Below are positions 35,789 through 44,747 of a DNA stretch of 64,000 bases, piece after piece. This DNA is from Pandoraea fibrosis (GTDB lineage: Bacteria > Pseudomonadota > Gammaproteobacteria > Burkholderiales > Burkholderiaceae): assembly GCF_000807775.2 (NCBI RefSeq), contig NZ_CP047385.1, positions 2,418,001 through 2,482,000 of the forward strand. Reading direction: 5' to 3'. The notes beneath the pieces were generated by a model. That model ran no database searches. It was given only the letters and a program-made list of their open reading frames with translations, and had not been told where the DNA came from. The position numbers were made by a program, and so were the translations under genes. Position 1 is the stretch's first letter. Each line of letters begins with the position of its first letter.

Positions 35789-37237
35789 ATGCCATCCCCC
35801 GACGTTTCAATGCCTTCCATGCCTTCTCCAAGTCAGGCCGCGCAAGCCCACGCTGTGGCAAGCAGCCTGAGTGCCGGCGACATTTCCGCCCGTCTCGATC
35901 GACTGCCACCCACCCGCACTGTCTGGAAACTGGTGGTGCTGCTCAGTCTCGGTTTCTTCTTCGAACTTTACGATCTGCTCTACACGGGTTACATCGCACC
36001 CGGTCTGGTAAAGAGCGGCATTCTCACGCCGACCACGCCGGGCCTGTTCGGCACGACGGGCGTGGCGAGCTTCATCGCCGCGTTGTTTGCCGGGCTGTTC
36101 ATCGGCACGATCGCGTGCGGTTTTCTCGCCGACCGGTTCGGCCGCCGCGCGGTGTTCACCGGCTCGCTGCTCTGGTACACGGTGGCCAACGTCATCATGG
36201 CGTTTCAGGAGACGGCTACAGGCGTGAACTTCTGGCGCTTCGTGGTGGGGCTGGGCATCGGCGTGGAACTGGTGACGATCGGCACCTACATCGCCGAGCT
36301 GGTGCCCAAGCAGATTCGCGGTCGTGCGTTCGCGTGCGAGCAGGCGGTCGGCTTTACCGCGGTGCCGGTCGTCGCGCTGCTGGCCTACTGGCTCGTGCCG
36401 CGTGAGTTCCTCGGTCTGGAAGGCTGGCGCTGGGTGGTGCTCATCGGTGCGCACGGCGCCGTGTTCGTCTGGTGGATTCGCCGTGCCTTGCCGGAGAGCC
36501 CGCGCTGGCTCGCGCAGAAGGGGCGTCTTGACGAGGCGGATCGTGTGTTGTCCGAACTGGAAGCCAAGGTCGCCCGAGAGTACGGCAAACCGCTGCCGCC
36601 GCCGGGCGAGCCGGAGCCGGTGGTGCCCAAGAGCGCGTTTCGCGACATGTGGGTGCCGCCGTATCGCAAGCGCGCGATCATGATGATCCTGTTCAACATC
36701 TTCCAGACGGTCGGCTTCTATGGCTTCGCCAACTGGGTGCCGACGCTGCTGATCAAGCAGGGCGTGACCGTGACGACGAGCCTCGGGTACTCCAGCGTGA
36801 TCGCACTCGCGGCACCGGTCGGGCCGCTGATCGGTCTATGGATGGCCGACAAGGTCGAGCGCAAACACGCCATCGTATGGACGGCCGGCATCGGTATCGT
36901 GTGCGGTCTGGTGTTCTCGCAGGTGACATCGTCGTTCCTGCTGATCGCCATGGGGATCGGCCTTACGCTCGCGAACAACATCATGTCGTACAGCTATCAC
37001 GCCTATCAGACGGAACTGTTCCCCACGGGGATTCGCGCGCGCGCCGTCGGTTTCGTTTATTCGTGGAGCCGCTTCTCGGCGATCTTCACGGCGTTCCTGA
37101 TCGCGTCCGTGTTGCGCAACTTCGGCGTGACCGGCGTGTTTGTGTTCATCTCCTGTGCCATGCTGATCGTCATGCTTTCCATCGGACTGATGGGCCCGCG
37201 TACGCGTGACATCGCGCTGGAGAAGATCTCGCAGTAA
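35789..37237 (+). CDS. MFS transporter, sugar/carboxylate-porter type
   Basis: 482 residues, twelve membrane segments with a cytosolic loop near 245-290. Motifs: [17 protein letters not shown] in TM1, [16 protein letters not shown] (loop 2-3), [21 protein letters not shown], and [19 protein letters not shown]. These fit the metabolite/H+ symporter and synaptic-vesicle-like branch that often carries small carboxylates. Probably paired with the aconitase-family enzyme upstream. Confidence 0.88.
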   Translation: MPSPDVSMPSMPSPSQAAQAHAVASSLSAGDISARLDRLPPTRTVWKLVVLLSLGFFFELYDLLYTGYIAPGLVKSGILTPTTPGLFGTTGVASFIAALFAGLFIGTIACGFLADRFGRRAVFTGSLLWYTVANVIMAFQETATGVNFWRFVVGLGIGVELVTIGTYIAELVPKQIRGRAFACEQAVGFTAVPVVALLAYWLVPREFLGLEGWRWVVLIGAHGAVFVWWIRRALPESPRWLAQKGRLDEADRVLSELEAKVAREYGKPLPPPGEPEPVVPKSAFRDMWVPPYRKRAIMMILFNIFQTVGFYGFANWVPTLLIKQGVTVTTSLGYSSVIALAAPVGPLIGLWMADKVERKHAIVWTAGIGIVCGLVFSQVTSSFLLIAMGIGLTLANNIMSYSYHAYQTELFPTGIRARAVGFVYSWSRFSAIFTAFLIASVLRNFGVTGVFVFISCAMLIVMLSIGLMGPRTRDIALEKISQ

Positions 37238-37300
37238 GCAACATGGCAACCATGGCCGCGCGGGTGCGGCCATTCCCGCATTCCCCCGGAGACTCCGATC

Positions 37301-37894
37301 ATGGCGGACCTGCAAACCGAAGCGGCCTACGAGGCCAACGCCGTTCGTTATAGCGAGGACTGGCTCAACCAGCCGCCACCGGACGACATGTACGCCTTGC
37401 TGGTGCGTCATTTCATCCCCGGCGGACGCACGATCGATGTGGGCTGTGGGAACGGTCGCGACGCGGCGTGGCTCGCGCAGCAGGGATTCGATGTGGTCGG
37501 TTACGACAACTCGCCGGCACTCATCGAGCTGGCGAGTCGATCCTTCCCGTGGGTGCCGTTTCACGTCGGCAGACTCCCGCAGCTTGACGCGGTGACGGCG
37601 CAGTTCGACAACGTCGTCTGCGAGACGGTTCTCATGCATCTGCCCGCGAACGAGGTGCCGCAGGCCGCCGACCGCCTCTGGTCGCTCGTGCGCCCGGGCG
37701 GCGTGCTTTACGTGTCGTGGCGAGTGACCGAGGGCGAAGACCTTCGCCATGAGGACGGACGCCTCTACAGCGCCTTCTCCCCCGACGTCGTGCGCGCTGC
37801 GCTTCACGAAGGCGTTGTGCTGCACGAGGAAGACGTCACGAGTGTGAGCTCCGGCAAGCGTGTGTGCCGGCTGATCGTGCAACGCCCGGCCTGA
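37301..37894 (+). CDS. Class I SAM-dependent methyltransferase
   Basis: 197 residues. Motif I VGCGNGRDAAWLAQQGFDVVGYDNS, then LPQLDAVTAQFDNVVCETVLMHL and RPGGVLYVSW define a Rossmann-fold methyltransferase similar to TehB/UbiE types. Substrate cannot be named. It lies 63 bases after the MFS gene and ends at the strong terminator at 37905, so it may be the last gene of that unit. Confidence 0.85.
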   Translation: MADLQTEAAYEANAVRYSEDWLNQPPPDDMYALLVRHFIPGGRTIDVGCGNGRDAAWLAQQGFDVVGYDNSPALIELASRSFPWVPFHVGRLPQLDAVTAQFDNVVCETVLMHLPANEVPQAADRLWSLVRPGGVLYVSWRVTEGEDLRHEDGRLYSAFSPDVVRAALHEGVVLHEEDVTSVSSGKRVCRLIVQRPA

Positions 37895-37904
37895 CGTCGA
37901 CGAA

Positions 37905-37942
37905 AAAACGCCGCCGATACCTTGGCGTATCGGCGGCGTTTT
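37905..37942. terminator. Bidirectional intrinsic terminator
   Basis: AAAACGCCGCCGATAC and GTATCGGCGGCGTTTT with a 6-base loop, flanked by A and T runs. It serves the methyltransferase gene and the convergent pepN. Confidence 0.9.
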
Positions 37943-37968
37943 GTTTTCGCCGGTAAGCGAAAGCGCGC

Positions 37969-40680
37969 TTAGGCGAGTGCCTTCTCAACGATCTCGCGCA
38001 CGTCCTTCGACAGCGCTTTGTGATCGGCGACGCTTCGCAATGCGGTGTGCATATGCTCACGCAGCGACGGCGTGTACTTGCGCCAGCGGTCGAGCACCCG
38101 TGCCAGACGCGCGGCTACCTGCGGGTTGAGGGCGTCGAGCGTGAGCACCTGTTCGGCCCAGAACTGATAGCCGGAGCCATCTGCCGCGTGGAACTGGGCG
38201 GGGTTGCCTGCGCAGAAGCTGAAAATCAGCGAACGCGCGCGGTTCGGGTTCTTCAGCGTAAAGGCCGGATGCCGCATGAGGGCACGCACGGCGTCGATCA
38301 CGCAATGGCTGCCGTCACCGCGCTGCATGGCTTGCAGTGCAAACCACTTGTCGATGGCGAGCGGCTCGTGCTCGAAGCGTTGGTAGAAGTCGTCCAGCGC
38401 TTCGGCGGCATGGTTCTGTCCGTGGGCGGCGTCGCCCTCGAGTGCGGCGCCACCGCGTTGCACGAGCGCGGTGAGTGCGGCGAAGCGATCCGTCATGTTG
38501 TCGGCCGTGTCGTATTGCGTGCGGGCGGTTTGGGCCACCCCGGCGTCCGACAACTCCATCAGATACGACAGCGCGAGATTCTTCAGCGCGCGCTCGCCTG
38601 CCGAAGCGGCGTCCGGACGATACGGGCCCGGCACGCGGTGATTGTGATACGCCGCGAGCCACTCGGTGTGCAGCGAGGCCGCCAGACGCTGACGCAGGTA
38701 CTGACGCGCCGCGTGAATCGCCGCTGGGTCGATCTCCGTCATCTGCTCGCCGAGATACGACTCCGCCGGCAGCGTAAGCGCCTGAGCACGGAACGCCGGG
38801 TCGAGCGTTTCGTCGCGCAGCACTTGCCGGAAGGCTTCGAGCACGTAGCTGTCCACGCTGGGCAACTGGCCCATCTGGATCGATTCGACGAGCGCCAGCA
38901 ACTGACGCGTGGCGAGACGCTGACCGGCTTCCCAACGGTTGAACGGGTCGCTGTCGTGCGCCATCAGGAAGGCGAGTTCGTCGATGGTGGTCTCATGCTC
39001 GACGATCACCGGCGCCGAGAAACCGCGCAGCAGCGACGGCATCGGGTGATGCGGCACATCGACGAACGTGAAGCTCTGACGCTCCTGCGTGAAGTCGAGT
39101 ACGCGCGTGGTCGCGGTGGGGGCGTCGCTGGCTTCACCCGCAAGACGCAGCGCCATATCGCGGCCATCGCGATCGAGCAGGCCGACGGCGAACGGAATAT
39201 GGAACGGCTGTTTGACGAGCTGGGTATCCTGCAACTCCACGCCGACCTTCGGGCAGCGCTGTGTGAGCGTGAGGGTGTACGTGCGGGCGGCCTCGTCGTA
39301 GGCGGCATCGACCGTCACGCGCGGGGTGCCGGCCTGGCTGTACCAGCGGCCGAATTGCGTGAGGTCACGACGATTGGCATCGGCCATGGCGGCGCGGAAG
39401 TCATCGCACGTGACCGCCTGACCGTCATGGCGCTCGAAGTACAGATCCATGCCCCGACGGAAGCCGTCGCGGCCCAGCAACGTCTGATACATGCGCACGA
39501 CTTCGGCGCCTTTCTCGTAGACGGTGACGGTGTAGAAGTTGTTGATCTCGACGTAACTCTCGGGACGCACCGGGTGCGCCATCGGGCCGGCGTCTTCCGG
39601 GAACTGCGCCTGACGCAGCACACGCACGTCGTCGATGCGCTTGACCGCGCGGCCCGACTCGGAGCCCATCATGTCGGCGGAGAATTCCTGATCGCGGAAC
39701 ACGGTCAGGCCTTCCTTCAGACTCAACTGGAACCAGTCGCGGCAGGTCACGCGATTGCCCGTCCAGTTGTGGAAGTATTCGTGGCCCACCACGGCTTCGA
39801 TATTGCCGAAGTCGTCGTCGGTCGCGGTGGCGGCATCGGCCAGCACATACTTCGTGTTGAAGATGTTCAGGCCCTTGTTTTCCATCGCGCCCATGTTGAA
39901 GTCGCTCACGGCCACGATCATGAAGCGGTCGAGATCGAGCACGCGCCCGAAGCGCGCTTCGTCCCAACGGATCGAGTTGACCAGCGAGTGCATGGCGTGC
40001 TCGGTCTTGTCCAGATCCTGCGGCTGCACCCAGACCTGCAGGAGTTTTTCGCGGCCATCGCCGGCGACGAGGCGCTCCTCGCGGCAGACCAGCCGTCCGG
40101 CGACCAGCGCGAACAGATAGCTCGGCTTCTTGAACGGGTCATCCCAAACGGCGAAATGACGGCCGTCGGGCAGATCGCCCTTGTCGATCAGATTGCCGTT
40201 GGCCAGCAGCACCGGATACGCTTCGCGCTCGGCGCGCAGCGTCACGGTGTACGTGGCCATCACATCCGGACGGTCGAGGAAGTAGGTGATCTTGCGAAAG
40301 CCTTCGGCCTCGCACTGGGTGAAGAAGTTGCCGCCGGAGACGTACAGGCCCATGAGCGACGTGTTCTCTTGCGGACGACAGCGCGTCACGAGCGTGAGTT
40401 CGAAGGTGGCGGGCGGGGCCTCGACGGTGAGCGATTCTTCGCCCGTGCGGTAGCCGGCCCACGGTTTGCCGTCGAGTTCGAGGCTTACCAGTTGCAGACC
40501 CTGACCCACCAGTTCGAGGTCGCCGCCGGGGCCGGCCGGGTTGCGGTGTACGCGCAGTCGGCTGGTGACGGTGGTGACGTCGGGGGCGAGGTCGAAGTCA
40601 AGTTGGACGGTGTCGATCAGATACGCCGGGGGCGTATAGTCGGAGCGTTGGATGACACCTGCAAGGTCGGTTCTGAGCAT
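37969..40680 (-). CDS. pepN: Aminopeptidase N
   Basis: 903 residues, M1 zinc metallopeptidase. The exopeptidase motif GAMEN (MGAMENKGLNIF) and the zinc site HEYFHNW with a downstream Glu in SLKEGLTVFRDQEFSAD are intact, followed by the C-terminal DUF3458-like domains. It removes N-terminal residues from peptides in the cytoplasm. ATG 40680 (MLRTDLAGVI) is preferred over a TTG at 40704. The long plus-strand frame 38020-40911 is a mirror of its codon bias, not a gene. Confidence 0.96.
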   Translation of the reverse strand: MLRTDLAGVIQRSDYTPPAYLIDTVQLDFDLAPDVTTVTSRLRVHRNPAGPGGDLELVGQGLQLVSLELDGKPWAGYRTGEESLTVEAPPATFELTLVTRCRPQENTSLMGLYVSGGNFFTQCEAEGFRKITYFLDRPDVMATYTVTLRAEREAYPVLLANGNLIDKGDLPDGRHFAVWDDPFKKPSYLFALVAGRLVCREERLVAGDGREKLLQVWVQPQDLDKTEHAMHSLVNSIRWDEARFGRVLDLDRFMIVAVSDFNMGAMENKGLNIFNTKYVLADAATATDDDFGNIEAVVGHEYFHNWTGNRVTCRDWFQLSLKEGLTVFRDQEFSADMMGSESGRAVKRIDDVRVLRQAQFPEDAGPMAHPVRPESYVEINNFYTVTVYEKGAEVVRMYQTLLGRDGFRRGMDLYFERHDGQAVTCDDFRAAMADANRRDLTQFGRWYSQAGTPRVTVDAAYDEAARTYTLTLTQRCPKVGVELQDTQLVKQPFHIPFAVGLLDRDGRDMALRLAGEASDAPTATTRVLDFTQERQSFTFVDVPHHPMPSLLRGFSAPVIVEHETTIDELAFLMAHDSDPFNRWEAGQRLATRQLLALVESIQMGQLPSVDSYVLEAFRQVLRDETLDPAFRAQALTLPAESYLGEQMTEIDPAAIHAARQYLRQRLAASLHTEWLAAYHNHRVPGPYRPDAASAGERALKNLALSYLMELSDAGVAQTARTQYDTADNMTDRFAALTALVQRGGAALEGDAAHGQNHAAEALDDFYQRFEHEPLAIDKWFALQAMQRGDGSHCVIDAVRALMRHPAFTLKNPNRARSLIFSFCAGNPAQFHAADGSGYQFWAEQVLTLDALNPQVAARLARVLDRWRKYTPSLREHMHTALRSVADHKALSKDVREIVEKALA

Positions 40681-40880
40681 GGACGGTGTTTTGCGGACGG
40701 CCAAGGATCCGTAAATTGTAACGGAGTGGCGGCCCGTTCGGGCTTAAGCGGGAAATTTGCTGAATTTTGCTGCAATGCGGCCGTCAAAGGATTCGGATGT
40801 GCGCGGGGCGCCGTCCTATGCTTAAATCGGCGCGAGCGGTGCGCATTGGCGTGCCGGGCCATTCTCTGGAGCAGTCAATC

Positions 40881-41489
40881 ATGTGGAAACGATGGGCATT
40901 GGCGACGTTGACTGTGGCCAGCGTCTTGCTGGCAGGGTGTGCCAGCACGGTCACGAGTCAGGTGACCGCGTTCGGCGATTCGCCGGGTTTTGAGGGCCCG
41001 CGCACTTATGCGCTCACGCGCACCGCCGAGCAGCAGAACAATCAGGAGCACGCGACTTACGAGCAGTGGCTGCGCACGCGGCTGGCGGGAGATGGCTTCA
41101 GCGAGCAGAGCCCGTCGAGCGCGCACTACCTGATCGGCATGAGCTACGGCCTCACCCAGCAGATGATGCGTGTGGCGGAGCCGGCGTATGACCCGATGTT
41201 CGCGCCGGGGCCATGGGGGCCTTGGGGACGTCCGTGGGGCTGGTACGGCTATCCATACGGTCCGCCGCCGGCCTACGTCGAGCGCGATTATCCGTATGCG
41301 CTCGCCGGTTTGCAGTTGCGCTTCACGGATCGCGCGAGCGGCAAGGAGGTGTACCGCGTGCAGGCCAATACCAGTGACGGCGGGACATCGCTGGCGTCGG
41401 CCATGCCGTTCCTGATCGACGCGGCGCTCAAGCAGTTGCCGTTCCCCAGCGGACGAACCGTCAACGTGCAGCAGAAGGTCGGACAGTAA
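40881..41489 (+). CDS. DUF4136-type lipoprotein
   Basis: 202 residues. Lipobox LLAGC gives Cys at about residue 19. The body has the DUF4136 pattern: FEGPRTYALTR..., ATYEQWLRTRLAGDGF, AHYLIGMSYG, then a Pro/Gly/Trp-rich insert (PGPWGPWGRPWGWYGYPYG) and LQLRFTDRASGKEVYRVQA. Probably an envelope protein. ATG 40881 follows CTGGAG by about ten bases; the frame to 40767 only overlaps the promoter region. Confidence 0.82.
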   Translation: MWKRWALATLTVASVLLAGCASTVTSQVTAFGDSPGFEGPRTYALTRTAEQQNNQEHATYEQWLRTRLAGDGFSEQSPSSAHYLIGMSYGLTQQMMRVAEPAYDPMFAPGPWGPWGRPWGWYGYPYGPPPAYVERDYPYALAGLQLRFTDRASGKEVYRVQANTSDGGTSLASAMPFLIDAALKQLPFPSGRTVNVQQKVGQ

Positions 41490-41529
41490 GATGTCGGGCG
41501 CCGGCTAGCGACGACAAGCCGTCGTACTC

Positions 41530-41582
41530 CGCCGGAGCGAAGCGGCGCGTCACCGGGACGTGCGCTTCGCTCCGGCGTTTTT
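41530..41582. terminator. Intrinsic terminator between convergent genes
   Basis: CGCCGGAGCGAAGCG and CGCTTCGCTCCGGCG with an 18-base loop, followed by TTTTT. It lies between the lipoprotein gene and the GDT1-family gene. Confidence 0.85.
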
Positions 41583-41585
41583 CGT

Positions 41586-42143
41586 TTACTGCATCAGCGT
41601 GACGATGCCGAGGACGGCGAAGATGATGGCGGCGACCGTGTGCACGGCCCTCGTCGGCAGGCGCCCGGCGAATTTGTGGCCTACGAGTACGGCCGGCACA
41701 TTGGCGAGCATCATGCCGAGCGTGGTGCCGGCGACCACGCCGAAGAAGTCCTGATAGCGCGCGGCGAGCATCACCGTGGCGATCTGCGTCTTGTCGCCCA
41801 TTTCGGCGATGAAGAACGTGAGCACGGTGGTTGCGAACACGCCGAGCTGGCGCTTGGTGGTGGCGTCTTCATCGTCGACCTTGTCGGGAATCAGAATCCA
41901 GATCGCCATGCCGATGAACGACGCGACGATGGCCCACTTCATGATGGCCGGACTGATCGCCGTGGATAGCCATTCACCAAGTGCGCCGGCAAAGCCGTGA
42001 TTGACCAGCGTGGCGACGAGAATGCCAAGAACGATCGGCACGGGCTTCTTGAAGCGCGCCGCGAGGACAAGGGCCAGCAGTTGGGTTTTGTCGCCGATTT
42101 CGGCGAGACCGACGACGCCGGTCGAGATGAGGAATGGGGACAC
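41586..42143 (-). CDS. GDT1/TMEM165 (UPF0016) family transporter, probable manganese exporter
   Basis: 185 residues, six membrane segments in two homologous halves, each with the family motif E-x-G-D-K-T: GLAEIGDKTQLLALVLAARF and FIAEMGDKTQIATVMLAARY. Members move Mn2+ or Ca2+ across membranes. The GTG start at 42143 gives the normal family length; the frame stays open through the leader to 42368, which is the riboswitch and not protein. The yybP-ykoY riboswitch just upstream strongly favours manganese. Confidence 0.9.
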   Translation of the reverse strand: MSPFLISTGVVGLAEIGDKTQLLALVLAARFKKPVPIVLGILVATLVNHGFAGALGEWLSTAISPAIMKWAIVASFIGMAIWILIPDKVDDEDATTKRQLGVFATTVLTFFIAEMGDKTQIATVMLAARYQDFFGVVAGTTLGMMLANVPAVLVGHKFAGRLPTRAVHTVAAIIFAVLGIVTLMQ

Positions 42144-42219
42144 CTTATGTTTTTCTCCGCCGGGCCATGTTGATGCGAGCCAATGACAACGCATCCCGGC
42201 CCGGTTGGCGGAAGCATTG

Positions 42220-42336
42220 TCATCGGTCTCGCCAGGCCCGAAGGCTGCGCACGCCATAGCCGGAACCGGCCAAGTCTGTTGACGTACGCCCCTGCCGATG
42301 CGCGATGTGCACGACAGGGCGGCTACTCCCCAATGA
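42220..42336 (-). ncRNA. yybP-ykoY manganese riboswitch
   Basis: On the minus strand it opens TCATTGGGGAGTAGCCGCC and closes GGCGAGACCGATGA. The 7-bp P1 stem TCATTGG/CCGATGA pairs fully, and the two hallmark loops GGGGAGTAG and GCGAGACC, which dock around Mn2+, are intact. The segment after it (42176-42226) can form a TGACAA/TTGTCA hairpin likely to be the expression platform. Gene start is 77 bases downstream. Confidence 0.92.
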
Positions 42337-42407
42337 GGAAACGGATCATAGCATACCCGCCTTTTCAAAATAAAGTGCCCTGATGGGGGCCGGCCCGCCT
42401 CAGGCCG

Positions 42408-42438
42408 CGCGCCCGAGCCGATCGACGGCTCGGGCGCG
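42408..42438 (-). terminator. GC-rich hairpin downstream of the DcpS-like gene
   Basis: CGCGCCCGAGCCG and CGGCTCGGGCGCG, perfect 13-bp arms with loop ATCGA. No T run. It probably marks the 3' end of the chaperone-effector transcript. Confidence 0.6.
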
Positions 42439-42455
42439 ATCGCCTCGAAGACGAA

Positions 42456-43778
42456 TTACGGTTTCGGGCGCTGCCAGACGTTCGTGTGCATTGAAAAATC
42501 GATGCCGGAGAACTGCGTGGCATCAAATGTCGGGCTGTAGGTGAAGTATTTCCCCGAACGTGTGTGCAAATGCTGTTCGAGGATCTTCTCCTTGACGTCG
42601 TCGTCGGCAATGCCCGGGGTTTCGAGAATGGCGATCAGGTCGTCCAGCCTGAGAGACAGGTCCCACTCGCCGGCGGGCAGCACATGATTGACACGCACGT
42701 GAATGTGGAGACCGGCGGTTTCGTCGCCGTAGACCGGGCTGTGCATATAGAACTTCACGTCGTCGCGAGCCTCATCGACACCATAGACGTCGCGCAGATT
42801 CGCTAATGCAATGTTCTTGAATTCGCGCAGCATAGGGAGGTGAGCCGGCTTCACGTCGGTTGTCGTCGTGATGTAAGGAAGTCCGGTATTGGCCTTGAAC
42901 TCCCCGATGGTCGGACGTTGCATCGCCTGAGTCGGGCCGACGGTCTTGCCTGTCTTGAATACGTCGTGAAGTTGTTGCTGACCTTCGTAGATCGATCCGG
43001 GTACCCAGTAGCCGACCAGCACGAAACCATTGTCGTGGCGGGTGGCATCGTTGAGTGTGGATGGGCTGGGGAACGCCTCCAGCTCACCGGGGATATAGCG
43101 ACGGTTCGGCATGAGGACGATTCCGCCAAGCGTTTCCGAGTAAGACGTCGCCGGGAACTGCTCCGGGTGTTCGACGAACGCCACCGACTTCGAGTCAGTG
43201 CTGTCGGTCAGGAACCTGTGGACGAACATCGGGAGAACCGTGTTCCGGTCGTATTTCGCCCAGCGTTGCTCCAGCCCCTGCCGGTCGACCAGTGCAACGT
43301 TATCGCCATCGTACTTGCTGGGGGACTTCGTGTTCTGCGTGCGATTGCCGCGCGAGGCCGTGCGGTTCGCCACGAAAAGATCGTCGCGCGTATCGAACGA
43401 CGCCGTTCGGGCTGTCGCAGCCGTGCGTGCCTCGGCCTCATGCGCCTTGCGGTGTGTGAGGGCGACTGGACCGGAGCGGGTTTCGGGTGCGGCATCGAGC
43501 AGCTTCGAGATATCAATCACTTTGCTCGGCACCATACCGTCGACGCGAATGGCGGTAACCGCCGGATGCCGAAGATCGTTGTGCACAGCTATCGCGCGTT
43601 CGCGGCTGGTGCCTGGCGGCAACGGTTCCTCAGAGGTGATCGATACAACATCGAGTGTTTGGAATTCCGCGGCTAACGCGGCAAGTGCTTGCGTCTGATT
43701 TGCAGCGGCGCCCGCGGCCAGGGAATGGGCAGGCGGCGAGACAAATGACGTCAGTTGAGCGTTTGAGAAATTAGGCAT
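42456..43778 (-). CDS. DcpS/HIT-like protein, candidate type III effector
   Basis: 440 residues. The N-terminal ~130 are Ala/Ser/Thr-rich without a signal peptide. The C-terminal part resembles the mRNA cap-scavenging enzyme DcpS: GGIVLMPNRRY (219-228; human DcpS has DGFVLIPDLKW), PAHLPMLREFKN (311-322; PEHLPLLRN), then KFYMHSPVY and LHIHVRV (357-363; human HLHVHF), followed by a helix LRLDDLIAILETPG. The nucleophile position His360 and the preceding His358 are kept, but the third HIT histidine is Arg362. The gene follows a CesT-like chaperone gene by 66 bases. Similarity is from memory and below certainty. Confidence 0.6.
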   Translation of the reverse strand: MPNFSNAQLTSFVSPPAHSLAAGAAANQTQALAALAAEFQTLDVVSITSEEPLPPGTSRERAIAVHNDLRHPAVTAIRVDGMVPSKVIDISKLLDAAPETRSGPVALTHRKAHEAEARTAATARTASFDTRDDLFVANRTASRGNRTQNTKSPSKYDGDNVALVDRQGLEQRWAKYDRNTVLPMFVHRFLTDSTDSKSVAFVEHPEQFPATSYSETLGGIVLMPNRRYIPGELEAFPSPSTLNDATRHDNGFVLVGYWVPGSIYEGQQQLHDVFKTGKTVGPTQAMQRPTIGEFKANTGLPYITTTTDVKPAHLPMLREFKNIALANLRDVYGVDEARDDVKFYMHSPVYGDETAGLHIHVRVNHVLPAGEWDLSLRLDDLIAILETPGIADDDVKEKILEQHLHTRSGKYFTYSPTFDATQFSGIDFSMHTNVWQRPKP

Positions 43779-43844
43779 GTCGTGTCTGGATGTTCTGTTT
43801 GGACGAATCGGCGGCGAGCCGAGCGACGGTGTGTGTGAATACGA

Positions 43845-44285
43845 TCAGGCGATCGCGGCGACGGGCATGCGGGCACCTTGATCGCCAAGCAAGGCTCGGG
43901 TGATCGTTTCGCGAAGCGCATGAAGGTTGCCGATCTTTCGATCCAACGTTTCGACGTTGGCTGACGCCGCCGGTATCGTTGTCATGAGCCGTAGCGAGTT
44001 CGATGCTTCGTGAATCCCGAGCCAGGCACCTTGCATCAGTCTCAGGTCGGTGTTCAGGGCGAGCAGGCGCTCAAGCGCTTCCGGACGAAGGTGTGTGGGG
44101 GCAACGCCGCGGCCCGTGTCGGTGTGGACGATCACTTGGTCGCCGTTGGCCGCAAGTTCGACGAACCACTGGCTGCCATCGGCGGCTTCAAGTGCAATGG
44201 CGTTGGTCGGCGTGTCGATATCGAGATGCAGCGCGTGAGCAAGCGATGGCATGACGTCGCCGGGGGGTAAATGGGGGAGGTCCAT
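43845..44285 (-). CDS. CesT/SycE-like type III secretion chaperone
   Basis: About 146 residues. The layout matches class I T3SS chaperones: an alpha-beta start (LHLDIDTPTNAIALEAADGSQ), strands WFVELAANGDQVIVHTDTG, the conserved LLALNTDLRLMQGAWLGIHE helix-strand region, NSLRLMTTIP, and a terminal helix LDRKIGNLHALRETI. The predicted acidic nature also fits. Such proteins dimerise and bind the N-terminus of one effector encoded next door, here the 440-residue protein downstream. ATG 44285 is chosen; ATG 44252 and TTG 44324 remain possible since no ribosome site is clear. Confidence 0.65.
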   Translation of the reverse strand: MDLPHLPPGDVMPSLAHALHLDIDTPTNAIALEAADGSQWFVELAANGDQVIVHTDTGRGVAPTHLRPEALERLLALNTDLRLMQGAWLGIHEASNSLRLMTTIPAASANVETLDRKIGNLHALRETITRALLGDQGARMPVAAIA

Positions 44286-44747
44286 AAAGCGAGATAAAGA
44301 GTGAATCGGAGAACAACATTCCAAAAGCGAACTTCGGAAGCTATTCGAGACGCTTCACGCCTTGATGTTCTGGATCGTTTCCGGAGTTGGGACATCTCCG
44401 GCAAGGCAGGGGAGGACAGCGGCCAAAACACGGCCGAGGAGGGGGTGTCGGGGCAGAACCCGAGGGAGTGGCATGGGCGTAGCCGTAGGAAATGTCGGGA
44501 CGATGCCGGAATGCGGCAAAGACCGGTCGCTAAACGAAAGCGAACCCAAGCGAACGCAAGCGGCGCGTGAGCGCCAAGCAAAAAAGGGCAGCCGACAGGC
44601 TGCCCAAGGAGATCCCCGACCGCATGCCCCTTGCGCACGGTCGGTGACCGCGGGGGAACGTGCGCCGTGCCTGAGCAATGGCGCCCGTTTCCTCGCGAAA
44701 GCGATATGTCACGCTGCCGCGCATTGGCAGCAGGTCAATGCGTCGGC
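44286..44747. other. 462-base region between the chaperone gene and guaD
   Basis: No gene supported; frames here have lower GC and lack family features. It contains the guaD terminator at 44580 and presumably the chaperone promoter. No clear plant-pathogen hrp-box (TTCG-N16-TTCG) was found on the minus strand. Confidence 0.5.
44580..44605 (-). terminator. Intrinsic terminator for guaD
   Basis: GGGCAGCC-TGTC-GGCTGCCC on the minus strand followed by TTTTTT (44585-44580). Confidence 0.85.

Noticed and set aside
38020..40911. 963-codon plus-strand open frame
   Set aside because: Mirror of pepN. No recognisable motif; composition is typical of antisense shadows in high-GC genomes.
44286..44747. 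Possible hrp-type promoter (PIP box) before the chaperone gene
   Set aside because: TTCGC occurs, but no second TTCG element at the required spacing was found.
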